NCBI GenBank assembly: GCA_963924555.1
Contig: OZ004594.1
Location: forward strand, 4,929,563 to 4,993,562
From: Crambe crambe
Taxonomy: Eukaryota; Porifera; Demospongiae; Poecilosclerida; Crambeidae
Direction of reading: 5' to 3'
Length of the DNA: 64,000 bases
Both the position numbers and the translations under genes were made by a program. Positions 32,901 to 45,700 of the stretch are shown piece by piece. The notes under the pieces were generated by a model. It was not told the origin of the DNA, did no database searches, and saw only the letters and a list, made by a program, of their open reading frames with translations. The first letter of the stretch is position 1, and every line of letters begins with the position of its first letter.

Positions 32901-35900
32901 AGGGAGACCTCTCTGTTCAACAAAAACCAACTAGGTCCAGACCAAAGGACTTCCAAAATTGTTTAGATCTAGAAGGGAATATCATTGCCATATAGACTCA
33001 GCATGGGGATCTACCTTCAGTGCAAAATGCATGTAAACAGGTTACCACTATGGCTCATGCTTATGCCTTATATGGGCATAGTTATCAGTGATATCATTAA
33101 CTACACAGCTGGGTGATGTCAAATTATCATTAGACTACAACATGAATAATTCCATATAATGAGGTAACTATGTGTAGTAACCACTTGCTTGGCATGCAGG
33201 TATCTAAGTCGGTTAGATCACTCCAGTGAGTGTTACTTATTGTAAACCAATAGGTGAACCTCGTAGTCACTCACTGTGGTGATCTAACCTATACATATAT
33301 CACCCTCTGTACTGAAGTGAAGATAGCAGTGCTAGTAGGTTATAAATGGCTCTTATACATGCGTACATGATGTTGTAATTAATTTTAGGGGCTGATCAAG
33401 ATCAGGGGGGATCAATGTTGGAGGGATTTAACTTGTATGAATTATCATTATGAGGTATATAATTATGCTAAGTTAATAATTTTCACCAATTATTTTATAT
33501 GATGCATAAAAGCTAGCTAACAGTATTCTACTAGAAATAGATGAAATGGTGACTATTTGGAAAATTTTAGGACGTTATTTCTGGCATAAATTAAAGTATA
33601 TAAAAGGTTTTTTTCCATTCAATATAGAACAGTTTCATTTCAGTATTAAACTTCCTCCCCAAATATTAAACCTTTATTTTTCTTCACATAGTCTACAGAT
33701 ATACGACTCACAGTTTTCTACTGATGTCTTCTTTTTTTCTTTTCTTTTTTTTTTTTTTTTTTGCCATACGAGCAGACCCAGCCTGTGCCTAATCCTCTCA
33801 GCTACTACCTCCACCAGAATCCAGAGTTCATACACAAGGCAGAAACACTTGCAAACCATGTTGTGGAGCTGATAGTTCCTTTTTTTATCTTCCTTCCTCG
33901 TCCCTTTCGCTTGATCTGTGGTATTCTACAGGTATTTTTCCAGGTAACCAAGTACCATGCAATGATAATAATAGTGTGCAGGTATTACTTATAGCCCCAC
34001 AATATCAGGTAACAATTCATTATGGATACAGTTTCATTTTCAGTAGCTCTATAGTTTAATAAGGACACTATTGTAGTGCATCTTTGTAATTTGGAAGGCA
34101 GCTACATTATATTAATTTTGACTTGAAAACACAGCCATTGATGTTAAATGTACAGTGAACCTGTTTATATAGCAACCTCTGGGGCCACCAAAAGGTGGTC
34201 AGGTGGTCTCTTTTACAGAGGTCAAATCAATGATAAAAGCACTATTGGGATAAACAAGTAGTCAGAGGTGGTCTCTAGACTTAATACAGGTTATATGGCT
34301 ATCCCAGCTTGATACATCTTTCTCCCAGATTGAAATCTTGCTTAGTATACATAAATAGACAGGCTTGTAGTGGCGATCTTTGCTGAAAGCTATACTGACT
34401 CTCGTGTTACTGCCTAGCTGTGGGAAGTTCTCAATAAAGAGTGACAGATCTTACAAGGTACAAGGTACAAGGTTGAGTGGATGCTTATACTATATAGCCT
34501 CGTCCCCAGGCCCTCCTTTTTAATTATGATTGTGGAGGGCCTGGTACGCGAAAATATCGCAAAATCATAGAAACCCCATAGCGTGGGTGTGTCCAAGGAA
34601 ACGCATTCCCATCGCAACATGGCCTGGCCAGGCCTTAGAAAGAAGAGGCGTTGAGCCATTGAGCTGCCACTGAATTCGAGTTTTGCTACGCTTTGCTAGC
34701 CTAGCAGCAGATAGTATCGGAGCTGCCTATCGTCTAGATCGAGTAGTCTAGATTTTAGGCTCAGCTGGATTATAAATAGATCGGCCTCAGAATTCTTCAC
34801 GAGTTTTAGTAAGTCCTTGGTTTTATAGCCATAGCGAATTGGTCTTTTTGTTGTAGAGAAACAGCAGAAGTTCTTCTGAACACCTGGTGCCTTTAGGTCG
34901 ATCCTGTCCGTAGCCCAAATGCGTGGGCATGGTCATAATGCTCTCGTGCACTGCCCACGCCCAATTAAGACGGTTCTACCCCAGTTCTATCCCCCCGTGA
35001 CTTCGCATACCAGGCCCTCCACATTCATAACTAAAAAGAGGACCTGGGGGGACGAGGCTATATACTATAGGTAGCACTAAATCTTATCTAGATCTGCATT
35101 TCAGAGAACTGTTTATTTTTCTATTTGCAGCCAGTTGCATGTTGTAGTCACTGTTTGTTATTTGTGGGTACTAAAAATTATTATTCTCACTAAAATCTAC
35201 AAGGTGCAAAAGACTGTGTTTTTAGTGTTATATCCAATGCTAACTAAGCTGCATCTGCTTTAAAAATCTTCCAATGGAGCTTATGCTAACAAATGACTTC
35301 TCTCTGGGTTACACAAACTGTCATTTCTTCCCGATTGCTCTGTGCTCATCTCCCGACTGTGTGCAAAGTTGTCGCTCAGAACTACATCTTTTTTTCGCCT
35401 GTGGCACCATCTTTTCAGTCCTTCTACAATCTTGATCACTATAAATACAAACAGCACAACCTGTGGAACAGCCAACAAAAAAGCCAGAAAGTATAATGCT
35501 GTAATAACATGAAACTCTATGGTACTTGCTGAGATGATTAACTGCATTAAGATGCTCTGTAGTCCAAAGAGAGCTAGAAGCAAGCCATCGTATGTGTTGT
35601 AATGTTCCACTTTGTACGGTCGAACTGCTAACACTGCAACCGATGAGGAAAATAAGATAAGCCCTCGGACTAAGAACGTGATAGCATTAGGAATGTGTAT
35701 ATATGTTGACGTCATAATCAGAATGGGTCTGAGAATGAGATAGAGAATTGAAAACAAGCGCAGATCATATGAGTTATCAGTACCATCCTTATAATGACCT
35801 TGCAGTTTCTCAGTGAATACATGGATGTGCTGTAGTATCGTCCCATTACCAAAGCATGCTAGGAATCTCCTAAAACACTTGAAAGAGTAGCAGCTCAAAA

Positions 35901-38900
35901 GAAGAAGTATGGAAACAAGGAAGGCTAAAGCAGCCACTGCTGGTACCACATATGTGATGTGAGAAGACCCCATAAACTTCATGGTGGGATCTACATGGAC
36001 TGCCTTATATTCAATCCTTGGGGGATGTTCATTTAGATTCTTGATATGAGAATATCGAAGAATCAATGCAGAACTGACAATGATTTTAGTGCAAGATAGC
36101 AGAAATAAAGTAGCAATGACGTCAATTACAGATGCCTTCGGGTTCCATATTGATCTTATGCTACTCATGCATGACTTGAAAGGTTTGAAGAGCTTCTGGA
36201 AAAGAGGGACTTGACATCTGAAGTCATTTAGCTTCAAGATCATGTAGGTGATGACTATCAGGAAAAGGAAGTAGATAGGTGAAACATAGTGCAGCATATT
36301 TACATGGATGCTTCTTATTGACTCACTGATGCAAAATTCTGGGAGAACATGCAGAAAGAAATCCAGATTCCACGGTTCATAGAGTGTTGTGAGAGTCTTG
36401 AAAAAAAATCTTAGAAATGGAGTACCTTTCATATTTATGGTGTTCATAACAAGTTCATCGTAGTTAAGAGGTGTAACTACCATTTGACTACAAAACACAA
36501 AGCAACTCATTGTCGTGGTAGCAATTGAGATTTGTAGAGTAAAAATGATGAGATAGAATATAGTGATAGGTACAAACTGGAAGAAGATGTAGAGCAACCA
36601 ACCACGCCACAGATGAGAACATTCAGCACATTTATATCCAATTGTGAGGACAGATGTCCCATAGCCTTCTTTGCAGCGCTCACAGATCAATCCTTCCCTG
36701 TTGAGAGGGTCACAAAAGAAGCTATTGATTTGCGACAGATTTGTTGGTATTTTCAGAGCCAAATAGTTATCCAAGTGTTGATACTTGATATAAGGACACG
36801 AGGCTTCATACAGAGTAAAATTATCATAAGTCATGCAACGATTGACATCCAAATACAACTCTCCAGCAATGCATTTCATTTCATTCGGTAGATCATCCCT
36901 GCAGATGCATTTGCTTCCGTTCTGGACTGATATTTCCCACAGCAGGCATTCTCGGTTCGAATCTCTAAATGTAGCTTCAGTGATACAGCATAGTGATATC
37001 ATCAATATGCAAAATGAAAAAAACTCGACAGAAGACATCACTTTAGCTAACTGTTGCTACTTGGCTCCTGATTTCAATGTTAGCTACGTACACGATAGTT
37101 TTGATAATTGCTTTCAATTCAGTTTCCATGTGTGTGTGTTTTAAGAAGGAAATGAGTCATAATAATCATAGCAAAGACGAATATGGCTGAGAGAAACAAA
37201 TATTGATGGTTCCTTAGGTTGATTATGCACAATAATTTCAATTGGCATCGTTATATCATAGGTTGTACTCATCTTGAGTGGAAACTTGAGTTTCTTGAAT
37301 TGGCTGACCATTCTTCCCTCCATATTCTGTTTTGACGATCTCTTTCTCAAAAGCCTGTTTTCTTCTCGGAGTGTTGCAGAGGTTGGGTGCCTTCAAGAAA
37401 AGGACAAGCGTGGAGAGAAATATCCATTAGGTGAATACATGCAAGCATGTAGCCATAATAATTGGTCTAACACAACTGGTGCATACATATTGTTTTATAG
37501 TTCATTAGGATTATGCAAAAAAAAATTTGGGGGTAAAATTTTTGTGGTTTGCAAAACCCTTTTCGTGTGTCTTGAAATCCATGAAAATTTTACCCCACAA
37601 AAATTTCCTACTCTTATGGTATCATTGGTACTGTAATTATGTAGTATAAGTTGTACACACATTATTATTGCTCCTTAGGCTATTACATTAGACAAGTGTC
37701 CTCTGTGTTCCTTGGACTCCTCCTAGTCTATTTGAGTGTTCCTGTAATCCAAAATCTCTTCTCCTCCCGTCAAGTGATGAACACTTCCTTCGACTCCTTC
37801 AAAATTGTCAACACTTATGGAGCATTTGGGAGGTTAGAGGTTACTGTTATAGACTGCATGGTACTAAATTAAGTTCAAAGTTCACATTTATATGCTTGTG
37901 AAGCCATGGGCCTTGTATCAATATATTGGAATTAATCTGAAGACTTTCTTTGTAAAATTTTTGAATAGCTAATACTGTATAGCGAAAAGTTTTCGTGGGT
38001 CAAATATTTCGTGGATTTCATCGAGAATAAGGGGTCGTACATCAATATTTTGCAAAACCACGAAAAATTTGACCCACGAAAAATTGGTAGGTACACTTAC
38101 TGTAATAACTAATACAGTATTCATTGGACTGTCCACTAGAGTTCATTATATGTCTTTGTGATAGCATTACTAAGCAAAGAACTGAAGTTGTTTTGGAAGG
38201 GACCATGGATAAGCATATCTCAGCAACTACTAAGTGGAAAGAGATTGAATTTAAGTGCAAACCAGGCAGAATTGATCACAGGCCTTGTATCATCTCACCG
38301 TATCACTACCGCCTTGACTGGCTCATGTGGTTCTCTGCTTTCCAAAACTACCAGCACAATCCATGGCTGCTCCACTTGGCAGGATAGGTGTTGGCAGGGG
38401 ATCCTGTCGTGCAATCCCTTGTGGCTGAAAACCCCTTCATGGATAAACCTCCTAGGTATATATCTCATTGAGTACTATCGTACTCTCTGATACTTATATC
38501 TGATTACTGATTTTTTTCTCGGACACCTGCTTTAATGATGTATAAAATCAATTATGAATTAACAACCATGACTGAAAATCAGGATTCTGAATCAGTTTTC
38601 AATGGGCTATCTTTTGATACCTAAATCATAGAACCAGATGCCAGAAAAGTGTCCGGTAATTGATCACTTACTCTAGTATAAACACTGTAACCACACACCA
38701 AGTAGCTAGTTAGAAGTAACTTCCAGATCCAGTTAGACGACAGTTGAGCTTGTATCCATGGATATGATCCCACCCCCTAGTGTAAACATAGTAAAAGCCA
38801 CAGGTTAGTACTTCTACAGGATACACTCAGGAAGTTGTTTATGGATGCCTTAGCAGTATAACTTGTAGTGAAATAGTTGAAGTGCAACTTACGTTATACA

Positions 38901-39131
38901 GCATAGCACTAGCCCATTCGATGCAGAGCTTTTATGATTCTCAACTTCGATTATAGATTTATTCGAGCTCCGCACTATCACTACCAATACACTGTGCTGG
39001 GGAGTGAGGCGGCTAAACAGGGCAAGTGGTGGCAGAGGGAGTTGATAGGAGAATATTTCCCTCCAGTAGCAAGTCAGCTACGTCCCATTCTGGAAGGTCA
39101 AGGGTGGAAGTGGTACAAATTGAAAGAATAG
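26902..39131 (+). CDS. LMF1: Lipase maturation factor 1, unit C: full exon set, premature stop
   Basis: Exons: 26902-27100, 28258-28361, 30740-30957, 32004-32014, 32070-32218, 33389-33454, 33776-33943, 37262-37430, 37679-37832, 38165-38455 and 38957-39131. It has the same exon plan as the other copies, but exon 11 is 3 bp shorter (PPVASQ in place of PPVAASQ). Codon 487 is TAG (38385-38387) and Arg451 is His, as in A and B. Exon 3 reads DLALDALAW where B has DLGLDALAW. The truncated 486-residue protein would keep most membrane segments but lose the conserved C-terminal region. In human LMF1, nonsense changes in the C-terminal part are linked to lipase deficiency, so loss of function is the likely result. 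Confidence 0.9.
27955..28201 (+). repeat. 247 bp pure pyrimidine tract in LMF1 intron 1 (unit C)
   Basis: Same length and sequence as 10783-11029. It is followed by ctctctctctctccattag, the exon 2 acceptor. Confidence 0.9.
28942..29484. mobile_element. accctcagcgc element with TA duplication (unit C)
   Basis: The unit C copy of 11770-12332, shortened to 543 bp mainly by the loss of about 20 bases near 29190. The terminal repeats and flanking TA are kept. Confidence 0.75.
31011..31622 (+). repeat. 32 bp minisatellite, about 19 copies (unit C, LMF1 intron 3)
   Basis: Same repeat unit as 13885-14080. It has variant copies (aattagg for aatcagg, cctctc for cccctc, and one 4 bp short) arranged in a higher-order pattern, so the expansion copied blocks of several repeats. 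Confidence 0.9.
34495..35060. mobile_element. TAGCCTCG inverted-repeat element (unit C)
   Basis: The unit C copy of 1538-2092, flanked by tatactata on both sides (34486-34494 and 35061-35069). It has the longer internal form shared with unit B. Confidence 0.8.
35281..37041 (-). CDS. Cys-rich multi-pass membrane protein nested antisense in LMF1 intron 7 (unit C)
   Basis: An intact 586-residue copy of the gene at 2313-4073. Differences from unit A are A535V, K540E and D558N, all at the last membrane segment or in the cytoplasmic-looking tail. The Cys-rich outer domain and the HYKDGTDNSYD motif are unchanged. Single exon, no lesions. Confidence 0.85.
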   Translation of the reverse strand: MMSSVEFFSFCILMISLCCITEATFRDSNRECLLWEISVQNGSKCICRDDLPNEMKCIAGELYLDVNRCMTYDNFTLYEASCPYIKYQHLDNYLALKIPTNLSQINSFFCDPLNREGLICERCKEGYGTSVLTIGYKCAECSHLWRGWLLYIFFQFVPITIFYLIIFTLQISIATTTMSCFVFCSQMVVTPLNYDELVMNTINMKGTPFLRFFFKTLTTLYEPWNLDFFLHVLPEFCISESIRSIHVNMLHYVSPIYFLFLIVITYMILKLNDFRCQVPLFQKLFKPFKSCMSSIRSIWNPKASVIDVIATLFLLSCTKIIVSSALILRYSHIKNLNEHPPRIEYKAVHVDPTMKFMGSSHITYVVPAVAALAFLVSILLLLSCYSFKCFRRFLACFGNGTILQHIHVFTEKLQGHYKDGTDNSYDLRLFSILYLILRPILIMTSTYIHIPNAITFLVRGLILFSSSVAVLAVRPYKVEHYNTYDGLLLALFGLQSILMQLIISASTIEFHVITALYFLAFLLAVPQVVLFVFIVIKIVEGLKRWCHRRKKDVVLSDNFAHSREMSTEQSGRNDSLCNPERSHLLA

Positions 39132-40421
39132 CTATAGCTACCTGGATAATACAAACCTGCTGTTCTAAATAATTTGTACACAGTTATGATGATGTGCATG
39201 AGCAATCAATTTCTATCTTAATGTTTTATTATTGGAAATCATACAGTATGACTTGAGGTTTGAGGACTGGTATGCATCCTAGCTGTAATAGTGAGGCTTC
39301 TATCAAGTAATGTCACGTTAATAGCTTTGTTATTCTGCAGGATATAATATAGTATAGATGATGGGCATGTAGCTAAGGATATTATATGACAGGCAGGCTT
39401 GCTAGTCTCACTGTAGCCAGACCCAATTCTTTATAAAAATGAAAGAATTGGGTCTGGCTACGTGAGACTACAGACTTGCATGGTTGATGAAAATGTTAAT
39501 TCAGTGTTAATTTGTTATAGTGATACTTGTAATTAGTTTTCTCACTATTCTGTACTTCAATTTTTTATTGTTGAACCAAGCAACTAGTATTTGACCTTTG
39601 ACCCCAAATCTTGGATTTTCTCTGAGCTATTTGTGAAAACTTTCCTTGAAAACAATCACTACAGGCATATGAAATATACAGGACATTACAGCTGAGAGTG
39701 GAATTTCCAGTATAATTTTAAAAGTGGTTTGTGGTTTGTTCATCATGCATACAACTAGTTTGTGGTAGCTATTGTGGTTTGAAGCCATGTGTGTTGTTGT
39801 TTTTTTTAATTATTTTTTATTTTTTTATTTTTTTTTTTCATTTTAGATATGCTTTCAGCTAGTGCTTTCATTTTTTGATACTTACTAAATGAAATGGTTG
39901 GTGATCATTCTCTTTACCTTTAATAACTCAGTGCCCTTTCTGATGTGGCAGGGCTAACTAGTGAGATTTTGGCATTGGTACCTATCTTCAGTACATCGGA
40001 CATCTCGATGCAAAATGGATTACTTTGCATGTGGTATGAAAATCATGCAAAAAAACTAAAGTCTAGCTTGAACACACACTGAACTGCAGGACAATGAAGT
40101 GACACAGCAAACTTTCTACTCATAAAAGGTTTCTGAGACTTGAATGGAGGCTTAAATTGCCCTTTCTTTATAGTGTGGAGCAATCAGATTGCTTGTATGT
40201 TGAACGAATAAAAGGTTGTACAGGTTTTATTGGCACTACTTTTCTAACTTTCTCTAAACTGATCAACTTTAGTACACCGGACATCTCGATGTGTTCCCTA
40301 ATTTTTAAGTTGCTATCTGTAATTATATGATAAGGTATGCACAAAACATTGTCAGAAATGAAATATGACTGGATGTCACAGTGCACTGTGGGTACGTGGT
40401 TTTGTGGCTGCAGTGCTGGTG
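39132..40421. other. Region after LMF1, no gene seen (unit C)
   Basis: Same content as 6133-7406, with the hairpin near 39406-39471 and a T-rich run near 39797-39840 that differs in sequence from the other units. A short duplication (gaggtttgag) is private to this unit. Confidence 0.6.
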
Positions 40422-41002
40422 AGGGATGATCTACCGCATGAAATGAAGTGCATTGCTGGAGAGTTGTATTTGGATGTCAATCGCTGCATGACATGATAAT
40501 TCCACTCTGTATGAAGCCTCGTGCCCTTATATCAAGTATCAACACTTGGATAACTATTCAGCTCTGAAAATACCCACAAATCTATCACATATCAACAACT
40601 TCTTTTGTGACCCTCTCAACAGGGAAGGATTGATCTGTGAGCACTGCAAAGAAGGCTATGGAATATCTATCCTCACATTTGGATACAAGTGTGCTAAATG
40701 TTCTCATCTGTGGCGTGGTTGGATGCTCTACATCTTCTTCCAGTTTGTACCTATCACCATATTCTATCTCATCATTTTTACTCTACAAATCTCGATTGCT
40801 ACTACAACAATGAATTGTTTCGTGTTTTATTGTCGAATGGTAGTTACACCTCTTAACTACAATGAACTTGTTATGAACACCATAAATATGAAAGGTACTC
40901 CATTTCTACAATTCTTTTTCAAGACCCTTGCAACACTCTATGAACCGTGGAATTTGGATTTCTTTTTTTTCCATGTTCTCCCAGAATTTTGCATCAGTCA
41001 AT
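40422..41002 (+). pseudogene. Membrane-protein gene fragment (unit C)
   Basis: Same 5' loss, 2 bp frameshift and 3' cut-off as in units A and B. It shares CEHCKEGYG with unit A, where unit B and the intact genes have CERCKEGYG. Confidence 0.88.
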
Positions 41003-41034
41003 GATATGCTTGTTCGACATCATATGATCAACAG

Positions 41035-42615
41035 ATAGAAAGGCTGAGCTCAAAAAGTTGAATCGTTCCATCATTGTGTGCTTCCTGGAGTTATTGGACA
41101 TCCTTATCTTAAATCCTGCCTCTTCTGCTGTAAGATTTGTGTGCAATACATAGATGCAAAATGTCGTGCCTAGTAAAACCATCATGATCACTGTACCAGT
41201 AGTAAATCTCACCATTAGGGTCTGGTTGCCTCATGAAGCTACTTACATATGCTGAAATGCATTACACAAATTGCAATACAGTGGACTCCCTCTAATCTGG
41301 CCACCTTTGGGGCCAGCAGAAGTGTCCTGATTAGAGGGGTGGCCTCATTTCAGGGGTGGATTTATATTATGAAGTATACATTGGGACTTTTAAAAGTGTC
41401 CTGAATAGAGGGGTGGCCTCATTTCAGGGGTCCTGAGAGTTCACTGTACTTATGTCAGCCCTTTGTAAATTTCATTGGATAGCTCAACTTTGCTGCCTAT
41501 TTTCAAACTACAGCTGCAATCCAATAATCAGGTCCTTTCTCTTCCCTCGGGTTGGTAAAAGGTTGGCAAGTGACACTGATCGATCCTAAATGGTCCTTCT
41601 TTTTTTTTCTCAGAGGAACCAGAAGATTGCTGATCTTAGTTGTCTCTTCATCAACATGCATCATCTCATCAATGAGTTTAGACTGCACCAGGTGTGTGTG
41701 TATGTATGTATGTATGTATATGACCTTTGACCTTTACCTTAGGCTAGGGAAACTCTGAAGGTTATAATGGAGAGGCAGAAAAAGCAAAGAGAAGAAGTCA
41801 TCAATCAAATCCAAAAGTAGACCATACCATACTGTATCACAATGTGTGTGTGGTACTCCCTGGACAACACTTCTTTGTCAGGGAGAGAAGGGCCACAGTT
41901 TTTGACCTAGGCACTCTCACAGACTTTGAATGCATTTTTGAAGGTACTGTTTCTCGAGCTTTGTACACTCAAACCTAGACCGTTGATAGATCTACGTAAC
42001 GAAATATTTGAGCTTGCCTGCAAAATGCTTTGGAGCTGGAGAAATAGCATATCAAAATAAGTTGAGGATTGTGAGGCATTTCACATCTACCCTTCCTACT
42101 TGCTGGTTCTTTATCCAGATGGTTGATTAGTCCAAACTCGCTTCAAAATGAACATAGTATTTTGCATGCAGGGACATGGATGAAGCACGTTCTATCCTTA
42201 AAGAATGTGGAGAATTTGTATGTCAAGCTTCTGCCAGTATCCCACATAGTATGCAGATAGCGCAAGCTTCTGGAGGTGTGGCTTCAGGGAGCGGAGATGT
42301 GGAAGAAGTCAAGGAATCACTTGATGCCAGCACTTCTAAGGTGAATGAAATGACATCAGTGATCAGGGTTCAGTTGTCCCTAGGCTTTGTGGGACACCAT
42401 GTCTATAGTTCTACAATCTACTCTCTTACCACTAAGCCTTCTTTGCATCTCCTTTTAATAAAGCAAGGTTTGATACCAGTAATAATGGCACACTATTATT
42501 TTGTTTTGATTATTTTGTTTATAAGGTATCAAGGACTGATGAAGTGTGGAGATTGGTAGAAAAGAAAAATGCTGAGCTGTGTAACTTAGTTGACTCTCTC
42601 ATTCCGAATATTTGA
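41035..42615 (+). pseudogene. MED7: Mediator subunit 7, 5'-truncated copy (unit D)
   Basis: Exons 41035-41129, 41614-41691, 41743-41816, 42172-42340 and 42526-42615 are open and in frame to TGA. As in B and C, only the part from about human residue 72 onward is present, and the first exon follows the fusion junction by 32 bp. It lies 114 bp upstream of the intact LMF1. If transcribed from a cryptic promoter it could encode a MED21-binding piece without the MED31-binding part. Confidence 0.85.
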
Positions 42616-42729
42616 TCTTATCATTATTTTGTACATCTCACCCACCCGAACTGCGCATGTGTAGTAATTACCAGACCCGCCCTTTGGTGGGTGCTCATCA
42701 TTTGGAGTAACACTGTAACGCACTGCGGA

Positions 42730-45700
42730 ATGGCTGACTCCGAAATAGAAGCCAGTTCACTAAGGCAAAGAAAGCGTGTAAAAGATCAAGATAATCCTTC
42801 CAGTGGAAAAGCAGAGGCTATAACTGAAGATTCAACGGAGTCAGTTGTTGTGAAGAATGTTCCTTTGTCATCAAACACCTTTTGGTTAACAAGAATAATT
42901 TTCATCCGATCACTAGGTTTTATTTATTGTAAGTCACTATATATTAATTTCAGTACCTTTACTAGTATATGATATCTAAATTTATTGAGTGCACACACTT
43001 GGAGAGTTACAATAAGTGCACTCTTGATTTCTAGCGATAAACCTTGCACCTTCAGGGAGAGTCTTCTAGGGTTTTTTTTTTAAAGCTATAATGGGTACAG
43101 TAGATCTTCTGCATATCCTGCTCTCACTTATGCAGCTGCTGAGATTATCTGGACTCATGTACATGCTAATTTACATGCATGTTTGCAATAAGTATATGGT
43201 AAAGTATCTACATCCTGCAGACCACAGATACAGGGCAGCTGCTGCAACATTAGTCTACAAACCATGAACCATTTACCCTGCACCCTTTCTTATTGCTTCT
43301 GAAACCTAAAGCAAATTTACCACCAGTTCTTGACTCATTGTACAATTTTAAATACTGCTTCACATATCCAGACTTTAGTCGGTCACATTGAGTTCAGATA
43401 TGTGAGGGTCTGCTGTACATACTTTTACTCATTCCGATGGAGAATAGAGCCAATCGCTGGTTTTAGTCCATAAGTCACTTGTTAGAATCAATCTCTGCTA
43501 GTTCCTAGAAGGGAAGACCACTGTTTTTGATGGCACAAGAACGAAGAAGTGATCAACCTTCGACCCTGTTCACAAGGCAATATTTGACAATGTATGCATG
43601 CACATTTATTTAATATCATTATGTGGGGTCGAAGTTGCTTCAGCAAGGACAGCAATGTTAGCTGGCTACGTAAATAGCTGGGCAGCTGGGCACTTCGATA
43701 GTGACGGTTTCAAGCATTCTAGCAAGCTATTTCTTCAGACTGTTGTCCAAGTTCAAAAATAACATGTACTTACGTAGAAGTAACCTCCTCCTTTTCTCCT
43801 CTTCCTTCCTTCTCCTCCCCTCCTCCTCTTCCTCCCCCTTCTCCTCCTCCTCCCCTCCCTCCTCTTCCTCCTCCTTCTCCTCCTCCTCCCCTCCCTCCTC
43901 TTCCTCCTCCTCCCCTCCCTCCTCTTCCTCCTCCTTCTCCTCCTCCTCCCCTCCCTCTTCTTCCTCCTCCTTCTCCTCCTCCTCCTCCTCCCCTCCTCCT
44001 CCTCCTCCTCCTCCTCCTCCCCTTTCCCTCATCCTTCACCCCCTCTCTCCACTTGGATCCTCACTATCTCTCTCTCTCTCCATTAGTTGTGGCATTTCTG
44101 GTTGCCCTGCAACAGAACAAAGAACTGTTGGGGAAGAATGGACTGCTCCCAGTACAACTATACTTGGACAGACTAAGACACCATTTTAAGGTACATCTAT
44201 TGTTAGCTTATACCTTGATTCTGTCCTGTATATACATTGCATTTGACTTTGTGGTACATTGTGTTTATTATTGCAGCATACTCTACATAGCTACATGAGG
44301 TATAGTGGGCCACTATCCCTTCAGTTCTTCCCCCTATGCCCAATATGCCTTCAGTTCTTCCCTCTATGCCTTATGCCTTACTATTTGTATTAAGCAGTGG
44401 CTTCTCCATACCAGCTAGGAGCCATCTTGAAATCGTTCGGCCTCTCCCTTTTATGGCAATCGTGGTCTTGCCCCTATGCCTTCAGTAAATCCTGGGGAGA
44501 ACCCTGTAACAAGTACTGGTGCTACACTATTATAGCTAATTTATGTTTTACAACCCTTGTTAATTCTTCAAATCCATGAAAATGTTTGCATTAGCTATAG
44601 CAATGAGGTGATAATGGGAATCTGATAAATTACTATGCATCACTGACCTGTGATTGTTCAGATGGCTGGTCTGCTAAGTCTAACTTCCATGACTACCCTA
44701 AATTAAAATTTATTCTTATAAGTATTTGGATTATCAGCCGGTTAGTATAGAGTTTGATTAACCCTCAGCGTGGTAGTCAGTTGTGTCTCTGTGTGTGTGT
44801 ATCTGTTACATCGACCGCTCACCTAGTAGCGATTGGAACACTTCAACTTCAGTGTCAGCGATATCTGGACAATGCGATCCTGTGTTTAAATTGCTTCGAT
44901 TTTCGAATAAGGCCTTCATTTCGAAACTAAGGCAGGATTGCCATTCATTCTATATGATGCACATCATAAGCTGCAGGAATCTTGCAAACGCCAGTCGTCA
45001 GGCGTCATCCGTAAATGGACTACTACGCATGCGTATTGTTTGAACTTTTAAAATTGCGCTTGAATTTGGAGAGAAGTAACTTCAAATAAACCTTGAAGAG
45101 CTGGCTGGTGACTGTTCTAGTATACTTCTAACCTTTGGTGTACAATTAACTTTCTCCAGTGAGATTTTTCGAAGCTCAACGACGAGCATGCGCAAGAATG
45201 CACACTCAGCATTTTGTAAGATTCCTGCAAACCGGAGTACTGCGCGTGGTTTTATGGAATCTTGCAAAATGCTGAGTGTGCATTCTCAATGAACAACCAA
45301 TAATAGTTTGCTGCGCTGAGGGTTAGCACTTCAGTGCCTTTCATTCTTATATGATTCCTTCTTCGGAGTTAAGGAAAGGAGAGCTACAAATAAGCCCCTG
45401 AATGGCCCCATTTTTAGATGATTATAAAAGGTATACCTTATGGCTGAAATATCTGCTACTAGGAGTTCCTGACATGTCCTATGGTTGGCTTGCTCTGCCT
45501 GTAGCCAACAAGAGCAGGACCTGTGAAGGCAAACCTTCTGAAAAGGAAAGATCGTTTGGACTTTAGTGGCTTAGTAGTGCAGGCTTGTTGTACACACTAT
45601 ACACGCACACACGCACACACTCATACACACACACACACACACTATTATCGGTATAGATATTCACTAGTACAAAAATCCATGATGTAGGAAATTGAAAGAG

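Larger units (their letters stand above)
25166..41002 (+). repeat. Tandem unit C (about 15.8 kb)
   Basis: A complete unit with the same gene order as B but without the 1.7 kb intron-7 insertion. Private features include a 3 bp loss in LMF1 exon 11 (one of two consecutive Ala codons), about 20 bp missing inside the TA-flanked element at 28942-29484, and an intron-3 minisatellite of about 19 copies. The right junction matches those of A and B. Confidence 0.93.
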
